Source of the DNA: Hyphomicrobiales bacterium
Lineage (GTDB): Bacteria > Pseudomonadota > Alphaproteobacteria > Rhizobiales > Rhizobiaceae
Length of the DNA stretch: 64,000 nt
Direction of reading: 5' to 3'
NCBI GenBank assembly: GCA_017305935.1
Contig: JAFKJU010000005.1
Coordinates: 124,001-188,000 of the forward strand
This document shows, piece by piece, positions 45,224-53,415 of this stretch; the stretch's first letter is position 1; every line of letters starts with the position of its first letter. The position numbers and the translations under genes are program-made. Under the pieces are notes generated by a model. That model saw only the letters and a list, made by a program, of their open reading frames with translations, did not search any database and had not been told where the DNA came from.

Positions 45224-47422
45224 ATGACGATCCGATTTTCCCGCGTGGCCCTGACGACCGCTCTTTTGGCCTCGGCGGCAATTCCCGCGCAGGCCGAACA
45301 GGTTTTCAATCGTATTGCTGCCTTTGCCGTTGCAGACAACCTGCCCAAGGACGCCGACAAGGCGACCAAGACCTCGGCCGAAATCATCACTGCGACCGAA
45401 GACGGCATGGAACTCATCTATTCCGACAGCCCCTATGGCGCCATCGGTTTCGTCGACATCACCGACCCACATGCGCCTAAGCCGCTCGGCGCCCTGAAGA
45501 TAGGTGGCGAGCCGACGTCGGTCGCCGTTGCCGGCGCCAAGGCGCTGGTCGCCGTCAACACCTCGGAAAGCAAGCAGAAGCCCGCCGGCAAGCTGTCGGT
45601 GGTCGACATCGCAACGAAGAAGGAAGAGGCGAGCTGTGACCTCGGCGGCCAGCCGGATTCGATCGCGCTCTCCCATGACAAGACCTTTGCCGCCATCGCC
45701 ATCGAAAACGAGCGCGACGAAGAGCTGAACGACGGCAACCTGCCGCAGATGCCGGCCGGCGATCTCGTCATCGTCGACCTCAAGGACGGCGTTGCCGATT
45801 GCGGCTCGATCCGGCATGTGGCTGTGACCGGCCTGGCAGAGATCGCGCCTGAGGATCCCGAGCCCGAATTCGTCGCCATCAACGACAAGGGCGAGATCGC
45901 GCTCACCCTTCAGGAAAACAATCATATCGTCATCATCGACGGCAAGACCGGCACGGTGAGAAGCCATTTCTCCGCCGGCACCGTCGACCTCCAGGGCATC
46001 GACACCAAGTCGAACGGCGCGCTGAAGTTTACCGACAAGCAGGACGCCCGCAAGCGCGAACCCGATGCCGTCAAGTGGCTCGGCAATGACCGCCTCGTCG
46101 TCGCCAATGAAGGCGATTACGAGGGCGGCTCGCGCGGCTTCACCATTTTCGATACCACAGGCAAGATCCTCTACGAAGCCGGCAGCAGCTTCGAGCATGA
46201 AGTCGCCCGTCTCGGCCACTATCCGGAAAAGCGCTCCAAGGCCAAGGGCATCGAGCCGGAGGGTCTGGAAGCCGCGACCTTCGGCGGACAGCCCTACTTT
46301 TTCGTTCTGGCCGAGCGCGCCTCGGTCGTCGGCGTCTTCAAGGATACGGGTGGCGCGCCGGAACTGATGCAGATCCTGCCGTCCGGCATTTCGCCGGAAG
46401 GCGCGGTCGCCATTCCCGGCCGCAACCTGCTGGTCACTGCCAATGAGGCCGACCTGCGCGAAGACGGCGGCGCCGGCGCCCATGTGATGCTCTACGAATA
46501 TGCCGAGGGCGAAAAAGCCTATCCGACGCTGCAATCGACCATGGTCGACGATGCGCCGATCGGCTGGGGCGCCCTGTCCGGCCTCGTGGGCGATGCGGAG
46601 AAGGACGGCACGTTCTATGCCGTCTCCGACTCCTTCTATTCGATGCAGCCGACCATCTACACCATCGACGCCACGAAGAAGCCGGCGGAAATCACCAGGG
46701 CGCTGGTCGTCAAGCGCGAAGGACAGCCGGCCCAGAAGCTCGACCTCGAAGGCATCACGCTTGACGGCAAGGGCGGCTTCTGGCTGGCCTCCGAGGGCGA
46801 TAGCGCCAAGCTGGTGCCGCATGCCCTCTACAATGTGAACGAAAAGGGCGAGATCAAGAAGGAGATCGCGCTGCCGGCAGAACTGCTGCAGGGCGAGACG
46901 CGCTTCGGCTTCGAAGGCATCACCAGCGTCGGTTCGGGCGCAGAGCAGACACTGTGGATGGCGGTGCAGCGCGAATGGGGCACGGACGAGAAGGGTTTCG
47001 TCAAGCTCGTCTCCTACAAGCCGGAGAGCAAGGAATGGGGTGCCGTGCGCTACCCGCTCGACAAGGCGGACAAGGGCTGGGTCGGCCTTTCCGAAATCAC
47101 CGCCCATGGCGATTACGTCTATATCATCGAGCGCGACAACCAGATCGGCGATGCCGCCAGGATCAAGAAACTCTACCGCGTCGCCATCGCCAACCTAAAG
47201 CCGGGCAAGATCGGCGGCGAACTGCCGGTCGTGAACAAGGAGGAAGTCCACGACTTCATCCCCGACCTGAAGGCCGCCACCAACGGCTATGTCCTCGACA
47301 AGCTTGAAGGCTTCGCCTTCGACAAGGCCGGCAAGGCTTACGCCGTGACCGACAATGACGGCGTCGACGATTCCTCCGGCGAGACCCTGTTCTTCCCGGT
47401 CAACCTCGAAGGCATCAACTGA
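45224..47422 (+). CDS. Secreted esterase-like/phytase-like beta-propeller protein
   Basis: 732-aa exported protein with a signal peptide (about 24 residues, ending IPAQAEQ). The first half looks like a choice-of-anchor-I/LVIVD propeller: IGFVDITDPHAPKPLGAL and repeated VVDIA and LVIVDL strands, then KWLGNDRLVVANEGDYEGGS. The second half matches the esterase-like activity of phytase domain, with KLDLEGITLDGKGGFWLASE, GFEGITSVGS and KLEGFAFDKAGKAYAVTDND. The role may be periplasmic phosphate-ester or metal-dependent hydrolysis, but no catalytic residues can be assigned. Only low similarity to true phytases is claimed. Confidence 0.8.
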   Translation: MTIRFSRVALTTALLASAAIPAQAEQVFNRIAAFAVADNLPKDADKATKTSAEIITATEDGMELIYSDSPYGAIGFVDITDPHAPKPLGALKIGGEPTSVAVAGAKALVAVNTSESKQKPAGKLSVVDIATKKEEASCDLGGQPDSIALSHDKTFAAIAIENERDEELNDGNLPQMPAGDLVIVDLKDGVADCGSIRHVAVTGLAEIAPEDPEPEFVAINDKGEIALTLQENNHIVIIDGKTGTVRSHFSAGTVDLQGIDTKSNGALKFTDKQDARKREPDAVKWLGNDRLVVANEGDYEGGSRGFTIFDTTGKILYEAGSSFEHEVARLGHYPEKRSKAKGIEPEGLEAATFGGQPYFFVLAERASVVGVFKDTGGAPELMQILPSGISPEGAVAIPGRNLLVTANEADLREDGGAGAHVMLYEYAEGEKAYPTLQSTMVDDAPIGWGALSGLVGDAEKDGTFYAVSDSFYSMQPTIYTIDATKKPAEITRALVVKREGQPAQKLDLEGITLDGKGGFWLASEGDSAKLVPHALYNVNEKGEIKKEIALPAELLQGETRFGFEGITSVGSGAEQTLWMAVQREWGTDEKGFVKLVSYKPESKEWGAVRYPLDKADKGWVGLSEITAHGDYVYIIERDNQIGDAARIKKLYRVAIANLKPGKIGGELPVVNKEEVHDFIPDLKAATNGYVLDKLEGFAFDKAGKAYAVTDNDGVDDSSGETLFFPVNLEGIN

Positions 47423-47453
47423 TCGGGCATTGCGGTTGGCGGACATCAAAAAA

Positions 47454-47475
47454 AGGCCGGGTTGTCGCCCGGCCT
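47454..47475. terminator. Bidirectional terminator
   Basis: GGCCGGG/CCCGGCC stem flanked by AAAAAAA on one side and TTT on the other, between the phytase-like gene and the convergent aldo-keto reductase gene. Confidence 0.85.
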
Positions 47476-47499
47476 TTCCATTTTCAGTCCATGCCGGCT

Positions 47500-48486
47500 T
47501 TACCATCGCTGATGAACATGCGGCGCGATCAGGCGGTCGTAAATGTCGCGCGTCGCCGCCATGACGTCGGCCGACAATGGCGCGAGATCGCTGGCCGCCG
47601 CGTTCGCCTTCGCCTGTTCGGCATTGCGAGCACCGGGAATGACGACGGTGACCGCCTCGTTCATCAGAATCCAGCGTAGCGCGAAGGCCGCCATGCCGGC
47701 ACCCGCCGGCACCAGCTTGCGCACCTCTTCGACGGCCAGCAGCCCGACCTCGAATGGCACGCCTGCGAAGGTCTCGCCGACATCGAAGGCTTCGCCGTTG
47801 CGGTTGAAGTTGCGATGGTCGTCGGCGGCGAAGGCGGTTTCGCCGGTGATCTTGCCGGAGAGCAGCCCGCTGGCCAGCGGCACGCGAGCGATGACGGCGA
47901 TGTTCCTGCGTTTCGCTTCGTGGAGGAACAGGTCGGCCGGGCGTTGGCGGAAGATGTTGTAGATGATCTGGATGCTGGCGACGCCGGGGAATTCGATCGC
48001 CTTGAGCGCTTCCTCGACCTTCTCGACGCTGACGCCGTAGCCCCTGATCTTGCCCGTTTTCCGGAAGTCGTCGAGGGCGGAAAACACCTCCTGCCGGTAA
48101 AGCACCTCGGTCGGCGGGCAATGAAGCTGCACGAGGTCGAGGCTGTCGACCCTGAGATTGGCAAGGCTGCGATCGATGAAGGCTTCGAGATTGGCCCTGG
48201 TGTAGCCATCGGCAACATGCGGGTTCAGCCGTCGTCCGGCCTTGGTCGCCACCATCGGGCGGTCGCCGCCGCGCGCGGCCAGCACGTCGGCGATGATCCT
48301 TTCCGAACGGCCGTCGCCATAGACGTCGGCGGTGTCGACGAAGGTGATGCCGGCGTCGAGCGCGGCGTTGAGGGCGGCGCGTCCGTCCGCCTCGCTGACA
48401 TCGCCCCAGGAGCCGCCGATCTGCCAGGCGCCGAAGCCGATGTCGCTGACGGTGAAGGGCAGGCGGCCGAATGCGTGCTGTCTCAT
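47500..48486 (-). CDS. Aldo/keto reductase
   Basis: NADPH-dependent oxidoreductase of 328 aa, (beta/alpha)8 barrel. The tetrad is visible: Asp in FVDTADVYGDGRSE with its Tyr, Lys in VATKAGR, His in VQLHCPP. Cofactor-binding segments include VIPGARNAEQAKANAAA. It resembles the YajO/general stress protein 69 or L-galactose-type branch; the substrate is unknown. ATG 48486 is chosen because GGAG lies 7 nt upstream. Divergent from the nuclease pair by 140 bp. Confidence 0.9.
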   Translation of the reverse strand: MRQHAFGRLPFTVSDIGFGAWQIGGSWGDVSEADGRAALNAALDAGITFVDTADVYGDGRSERIIADVLAARGGDRPMVATKAGRRLNPHVADGYTRANLEAFIDRSLANLRVDSLDLVQLHCPPTEVLYRQEVFSALDDFRKTGKIRGYGVSVEKVEEALKAIEFPGVASIQIIYNIFRQRPADLFLHEAKRRNIAVIARVPLASGLLSGKITGETAFAADDHRNFNRNGEAFDVGETFAGVPFEVGLLAVEEVRKLVPAGAGMAAFALRWILMNEAVTVVIPGARNAEQAKANAAASDLAPLSADVMAATRDIYDRLIAPHVHQRW

Positions 48487-48626
48487 GAAAATCTCCATCC
48501 GTTGCTTGGGATAATGAACCGCTATGCCATGCGCAGAGGCAAAATCCCATAGGACAGAAGCCGAAGGCGGTATCAATCGCGGCGGATATTTCCTAAATGA
48601 AGGATCTATCTTGTGTCAGGAAGCCG

Positions 48627-49862
48627 ATGACTTCATTTCGATTCGTCCATGCCGCCGACCTGCATCTGGGAAGCCCGTTCCAGGGCCTGACGCTGAAGGA
48701 TGCCGGCATCGCCGCTTTGTTCGTCGAGGCCAGCCGCAAGGCCTTCAGCAATCTGGTGACCCAGGCAATTGCCGCCCGTGTCGATTTCTTCCTGATCGCC
48801 GGCGACGTCTATGACGGCGACTGGAAGGACAACAAGATCGGCCTGTTCTTCAATCGCGAAATGGCGCGGCTGGAGCGGGAAAACATTCCCGTCTACCTGC
48901 TGCGCGGCAATCACGACGCCGAAAGCGTGATCACCCGCACCATCACCCTGCCGGGAAATGTCCACGAATTTTCCACGCAACGCCCGCAGACCTTTTTGCT
49001 GGAAGCGCTGAAGGTGGCGCTGCACGGCCAGGGTTTCGCCCAGCGCTCTGCCAATGACAATCTGGCGCTGACCTATCCGAAGCCGGTCGCCGGCTGGTTC
49101 AATATCGGCGTGTTGCACACCTCGCTCACCGGCCGCGAGCCGCACGCACCCTACGCCCCTTGCTCCGTCGATGATTTGCGCTCGCGCGGCTACGATTATT
49201 GGGCACTCGGCCATGTCCATGATTACGAAGTGGTGGCCACGGATCCGCTGATTATATTCCCCGGCAACCTGCAGGGCCGCACCATCCGCGAGCGCGGCTC
49301 CAAGGGCGCGGTCCTGGTGACGGTAGATGAGGGACGTATCCGCTATGAACGGATGATCGTCGACGAGGCGCGTTTTGCTGAACTCACAGTCACGGTCGAC
49401 GGCGACGACGATATGTCCGCGGTCCTTCGGCGTATCGAGGCGGAGGCCGCCGGCCTTGCCGATGGGATGGAGGATCGCCCGCTGGCACTCCGGCTGCGCC
49501 TGACAGGCAAAAGCCGCCACCACGCCCATCTCGTTTCGCGCCGGCAGGATCTGCGCGACGAGGCGCAGGCCGCCGCCCATCGCTGCCATCAGGATATCTG
49601 GCTGGAAAAGCTCGACCTGCGCATCGAGCCGCTGACGCTGCCGCAAGCCGGCGCGGGCGATGCGCTCGACCTGTCGGCGCTGCTGGTCGAAAGCGGCGCG
49701 GGCGAACTGGCCGAGGATATCGCCGCCTTCATCCGCGATATCGCGCAAAAAATGCCGGGCGGCGCGGGCGCGGGCGACAATCCGCTCGAGACCGAACTTG
49801 CGGACCTGCTGAGCGAGGCCCGCGCGCTGCTGCAGGCGCGTGCGAATGGGGAGGGCGCCTGA
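48627..49862 (+). CDS. DNA repair exonuclease, SbcD/YhaO-like metallophosphoesterase
   Basis: 411-aa two-metal phosphoesterase similar to the nuclease subunit SbcD/Mre11 and to B. subtilis YhaO. All metal motifs are present: FVHAADLHLGSPFQ, LIAGDVYDGD, LRGNHDAES and ALGHVHDYEVV. The C-terminal region is acidic/leucine rich and probably binds the partner ATPase. The start at ATG 48627 has AGGAAG upstream. The next gene begins 1 nt after the stop, so both are made together. Divergent from the aldo-keto reductase. Confidence 0.88.
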   Translation: MTSFRFVHAADLHLGSPFQGLTLKDAGIAALFVEASRKAFSNLVTQAIAARVDFFLIAGDVYDGDWKDNKIGLFFNREMARLERENIPVYLLRGNHDAESVITRTITLPGNVHEFSTQRPQTFLLEALKVALHGQGFAQRSANDNLALTYPKPVAGWFNIGVLHTSLTGREPHAPYAPCSVDDLRSRGYDYWALGHVHDYEVVATDPLIIFPGNLQGRTIRERGSKGAVLVTVDEGRIRYERMIVDEARFAELTVTVDGDDDMSAVLRRIEAEAAGLADGMEDRPLALRLRLTGKSRHHAHLVSRRQDLRDEAQAAAHRCHQDIWLEKLDLRIEPLTLPQAGAGDALDLSALLVESGAGELAEDIAAFIRDIAQKMPGGAGAGDNPLETELADLLSEARALLQARANGEGA

Positions 49863-49863
49863 T

Positions 49864-52800
49864 ATGCGTTTCGACCGTCTCGACCTCCTGCGCTACGGCG
49901 CACTGACCGACAGGACTCTGCAGTTCAATCCGGCGGCCAGCCTGCATATCGTCTATGGCCCCAACGAGGCCGGCAAATCCTCGGCATTGTCGGCTATCGG
50001 CGACCTGCTGTTCGGCTATCCGCGCGCGACCGCCCATTACAGTTTCCTGCACGATCCGGCGCAATTGCGCATCGGCGCGGCGATTGCCGCGCGTAGCGGC
50101 GAGACCTTGCGGTTTCGCCGCCGCCGCGGCACCAAGAACACGCTGCTCGCCGATGACGACAAGGAAACGGCGCTGCGCGAGGATGCGCTGGTGCCTTTCC
50201 TCGGCTCGCTCAACCGCGAGATCTTCAAGCGTGCCTTCGGCCTCGATTCCCACGATCTGCGCGAAGGCGGCCGCGCCATGCTCGAAAGCGGCGGCGAGAT
50301 CGGCACGCTGCTGTTTTCCGCTGCTTCCGGCCTGATGGGCCTGCGAAAGCTGCGGCAATCGCTGGACGACGAGGCGGCGACGATTTTCGGCCCGCGCAGG
50401 AAGCAGGAGCACAGCTTCTTCCAGGCGGTGGAGCGTTACGACAACGCTCGCCGCAGCGAAAGCCAGCTCGAACTGCGCTCTTCGGACTGGAAGAAGCTGG
50501 TCGGCGAAGCCAGCGAGTTGGAAGCTCAACTCGCTAGCCTTCAGGAAGAACGCCGCAAGAGCCGCGCCAGGCTGGAGCAGCTTCGCGGCCTGAAGAAACT
50601 GCAGCCGCTGGTGCAGGAAATCGACCGCGAGACGGTTGCACTCGCCGCCTTCTCCGATCTCGACGGCCTGCCCGCCGGTTTTGCCGAAGCGCTGACGCAG
50701 GCGCTGGATCAGCGCCGCACTGCGACCGACAGCCTGCGCCGCGAGGCTGAGACCGTAGAACGCCTCACGACGGAGAGCGGCGGCATCGAAGTCGATGCCG
50801 GGCTTCTCGCCGTTGCAGCCGAGATCACCACCCTGTTTGCCGATACGGGTGGGTATACCAAGGCCCGGCGCGACCTGCCGGCCATAGAGCGCGAGGTCGC
50901 GACCTATGACGCCAACCTGTCGCATCTCGCCCGCCGGCTCGGGCTCGGCGATGCCGAGGAGCTGGAATCGCGCCAGCCGTCCGACGCCGATCTCGCCCGG
51001 CTGAAACGCCTCGCCGACAGCGGCCAGTCGCTCGCCCGCGCCACCGCCGATCTCGCCCGGCAGCAGGCCGCCGAGCAGGAACGGCTGGCGGCGCTGGACG
51101 AGGCCGGCGATCTCGGCCGGCTGATCGACCCGAAACCCTATGCCGAACGTTTGGCCGCGCTCTCCGACGAGCTGGCGGCGCTGGCCCGTCTCGATGGCCT
51201 CTATGTGCAGGTGGAGCGGGCGCGCGAGGCGCTGGCCCTGTCCGGCCGCCGCCTGAAACCCGCTGTCGATGATGTCGAGCGCCTGCTTGCCCGCCCGCTG
51301 CCGGAACTTGCGTTCATCTCCCGTTTCGGTCAGCGGCAGGAGAAAATCGAGGCCGAGCGTCGCGCCGCCGCCACGCGCCTGACAACGCTGGCCACGGAAG
51401 CGGCTGAGATCGAGGAGACGCTGGACGACGCGGAAGGCGCGGTCGTCACCCGCGATGACATCCTGGCGCTGCGTGTCCGCCGCGACCGGCAATTCGCCGC
51501 TCTCGGCCCAAAATCCACCGACGAGGACCGCGCCGTCGTCGCCGACCTGATCGCCTATGCGGATCGTCTGGCCGATACCGCCGAGGCCAATGCTGACCGT
51601 CTCTCGCGCCATGCGGAGGCGCGGCTGCGCCTGTCGCGCATCGAGCGCCAGAGCGAGGAAGCCCGTGCCGCTCTTGATGCGGCGGAAGCGCAGGCCGGAC
51701 AATGCCGCGCGGATTTCGAGGCCCAGTTCGCCGATGCAGGCATCGTGCCGCTGACGGTCGAAGCCATGCTCGACTGGCGCCGTGGCGTCGATGAGCTTTT
51801 CCGCCAACAGGCGGCGATATCGGTGATGGAAGACCAGATCGCCATCGTTGCCCGTGGGGCGGAGCGTATTGCACCCGTCCTGCAGGGCATTGCCGATGCG
51901 ATCGGCGTCGAGGGGCAGGGGCTGCCGGTCACGGCGCTGGCACAGGCGATCCAGCGCCAGATAACCGCTCTTGGCGAACGCTGGGCGGAAAGCCGCAGCC
52001 GCGATGGCGAACGCCGGGCGGCGCAGCGCCGCGTATCCGATCTCGAAATGCGGCAATCGGAATTGTTCGCGCAGAGCGAGGATTGGCGCGAGCATTTTTC
52101 CGCTGCCTGCTCGGTTGTCGGCCTGCGGTTGGAATGGCAGGGCGAATCGCCGCAAGCGGAAATCGATATGGCGCTCGCTGCGCTGGAGGCCTGGCGCGCC
52201 GTGCCCGAACTGCTGCTGGAGCGTGAAAACCGCCGCCGCCGCGTCGCCGGCATGCAGCGGGACAATGGCTCTTATGAAAAGCGTGTCGCGGCCATCATCG
52301 GCACGGTCGATCCGTCGCTCGCGACGCTCGCCGCCGATGCCGCGATCAGCCTGGTCCATGAAAAGGCAATTGCCGCCCGCACGGCTCATCAGAAAAAGCA
52401 GGCGCTGGACGAAAATCTGAGCGAGGCCCGTGCCCGCCATCAGCGGGCCGAGACGGCGATGCACGAGGCCGAGAGCCGCATCGAGGAACTGGCCAAAGCT
52501 TTGCCATCAGGCGATCTCGACGCCGCGCTGCCGCGTCTCTCCGAACGCGCCCGCCATCTGGAGCGCCTTCAGGAATGCCGCCTGCGCCTCGATGCACAGG
52601 CGGAAGGCCGGGGCGAAGCCGAATTGCGCGCCCTGCTTTCCGGTTTCGATCCCGTCGCCGCCGGGCTGGAGATCGAGGCTCTGGAGGAAGAGGAAAATCG
52701 CCAGTTCGAAAAGCATGGCGAACTCGTCGCCCGCCGCAGCCAAAACGAGCGCGAGCGCGAAGCGCTGGAAACCGGCGCCAGCGCCGAGCATGCCGTCTTC

Positions 52801-53322
52801 GAAAAGCAGGCGGCCCAGGAAGAGGCCCGCGACCTCGCGCGGCAATGGGTGGTGCTGAAGCTCGCCTCGTCGATGCTGGCGAAATCGATGGAAGCCTATC
52901 GCGAGCGCCATGCCGATCCGGTGATGCAGCGCGCCGGCGAGCATTTTTCGGCGCTGACCGGCGGGCGGTTCGCCCGGCTTCTGCAGGAGTATGACGAGCG
53001 CGACGAATTGCGGCTGATGGTCGAGCGCGAGAGTGGCGAGCGCGTGCCGCTGGAAGGCCTCAGCGAAGGCACGGGCGACCAGCTTTTCCTGGCGCTGCGC
53101 CTCGCCTTCCTGGAGGATTACGCCACCCGCAACGAACCGGCGCCGCTCATCGTCGACGATATCTTCCAGACCTTTGATGACGAGCGTGTCGCACTCGGTC
53201 TGAAGACGCTTGCGGCCACCGGCGAACGCTTCCAGACCATCGTCTTCACCCATCAGGCCAGCGTCGTCGATCTCGCCCGTCGGGAACTGGGCGCGGCGGC
53301 GGATATCGTCCCTCTTCAGTGA
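49864..53322 (+). CDS. SbcC/YhaN-like AAA family ATPase
   Basis: 1152-aa Rad50/SbcC-type ATPase. The N-terminal Walker A is YGPNEAGKSSALSAIGDLLF, followed by long coiled-coil arms (about residues 170-930, many Glu/Arg/Ala heptads). The C-terminal part holds the ABC signature-like LSEGTGDQLFLALRLAFLED and Walker B PLIVDDIFQTFDD. YhaN family proteins pair with YhaO; the true SbcC zinc-hook Cys-x-x-Cys was not found in the middle. Likely a DNA-end processing complex with the preceding nuclease, perhaps in double-strand-break repair. Start ATG 49864. Confidence 0.9.
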   Translation: MRFDRLDLLRYGALTDRTLQFNPAASLHIVYGPNEAGKSSALSAIGDLLFGYPRATAHYSFLHDPAQLRIGAAIAARSGETLRFRRRRGTKNTLLADDDKETALREDALVPFLGSLNREIFKRAFGLDSHDLREGGRAMLESGGEIGTLLFSAASGLMGLRKLRQSLDDEAATIFGPRRKQEHSFFQAVERYDNARRSESQLELRSSDWKKLVGEASELEAQLASLQEERRKSRARLEQLRGLKKLQPLVQEIDRETVALAAFSDLDGLPAGFAEALTQALDQRRTATDSLRREAETVERLTTESGGIEVDAGLLAVAAEITTLFADTGGYTKARRDLPAIEREVATYDANLSHLARRLGLGDAEELESRQPSDADLARLKRLADSGQSLARATADLARQQAAEQERLAALDEAGDLGRLIDPKPYAERLAALSDELAALARLDGLYVQVERAREALALSGRRLKPAVDDVERLLARPLPELAFISRFGQRQEKIEAERRAAATRLTTLATEAAEIEETLDDAEGAVVTRDDILALRVRRDRQFAALGPKSTDEDRAVVADLIAYADRLADTAEANADRLSRHAEARLRLSRIERQSEEARAALDAAEAQAGQCRADFEAQFADAGIVPLTVEAMLDWRRGVDELFRQQAAISVMEDQIAIVARGAERIAPVLQGIADAIGVEGQGLPVTALAQAIQRQITALGERWAESRSRDGERRAAQRRVSDLEMRQSELFAQSEDWREHFSAACSVVGLRLEWQGESPQAEIDMALAALEAWRAVPELLLERENRRRRVAGMQRDNGSYEKRVAAIIGTVDPSLATLAADAAISLVHEKAIAARTAHQKKQALDENLSEARARHQRAETAMHEAESRIEELAKALPSGDLDAALPRLSERARHLERLQECRLRLDAQAEGRGEAELRALLSGFDPVAAGLEIEALEEEENRQFEKHGELVARRSQNEREREALETGASAEHAVFEKQAAQEEARDLARQWVVLKLASSMLAKSMEAYRERHADPVMQRAGEHFSALTGGRFARLLQEYDERDELRLMVERESGERVPLEGLSEGTGDQLFLALRLAFLEDYATRNEPAPLIVDDIFQTFDDERVALGLKTLAATGERFQTIVFTHQASVVDLARRELGAAADIVPLQ

Positions 53323-53354
53323 GGCAAGCGACGGCTCCCCCAAGCCTTTCATGC

Positions 53355-53382
53355 TTGACTTATAGGACTTGAGTCCTAAACT
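53355..53382 (+). promoter_or_regulatory. Candidate fdo promoter with internal palindromic operator
   Basis: TTGACT (53355-53360) and TAAACT (53377-53382) with a 16-bp spacer. Between and overlapping them is TAGGACT-TG-AGTCCTA (53363-53378), a perfect 7-bp-arm palindrome. An operator at this place would block RNA polymerase. No FNR box (TTGAT-N4-ATCAA) was seen. The regulator is unknown. Confidence 0.5.
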
Positions 53383-53415
53383 TAGTCGCACGGCTTGGTT
53401 TAACGGAGACCGTCA

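Noticed and set aside
49729-52464. Very long open frame on the strand opposite the YhaN-like ATPase
   Set aside because: GC-rich codon bias leaves long open antisense frames. The translation is low complexity and has no start signal, while the sense strand has clear motifs. The same applies opposite glyA, hppA, lon and fdoG.
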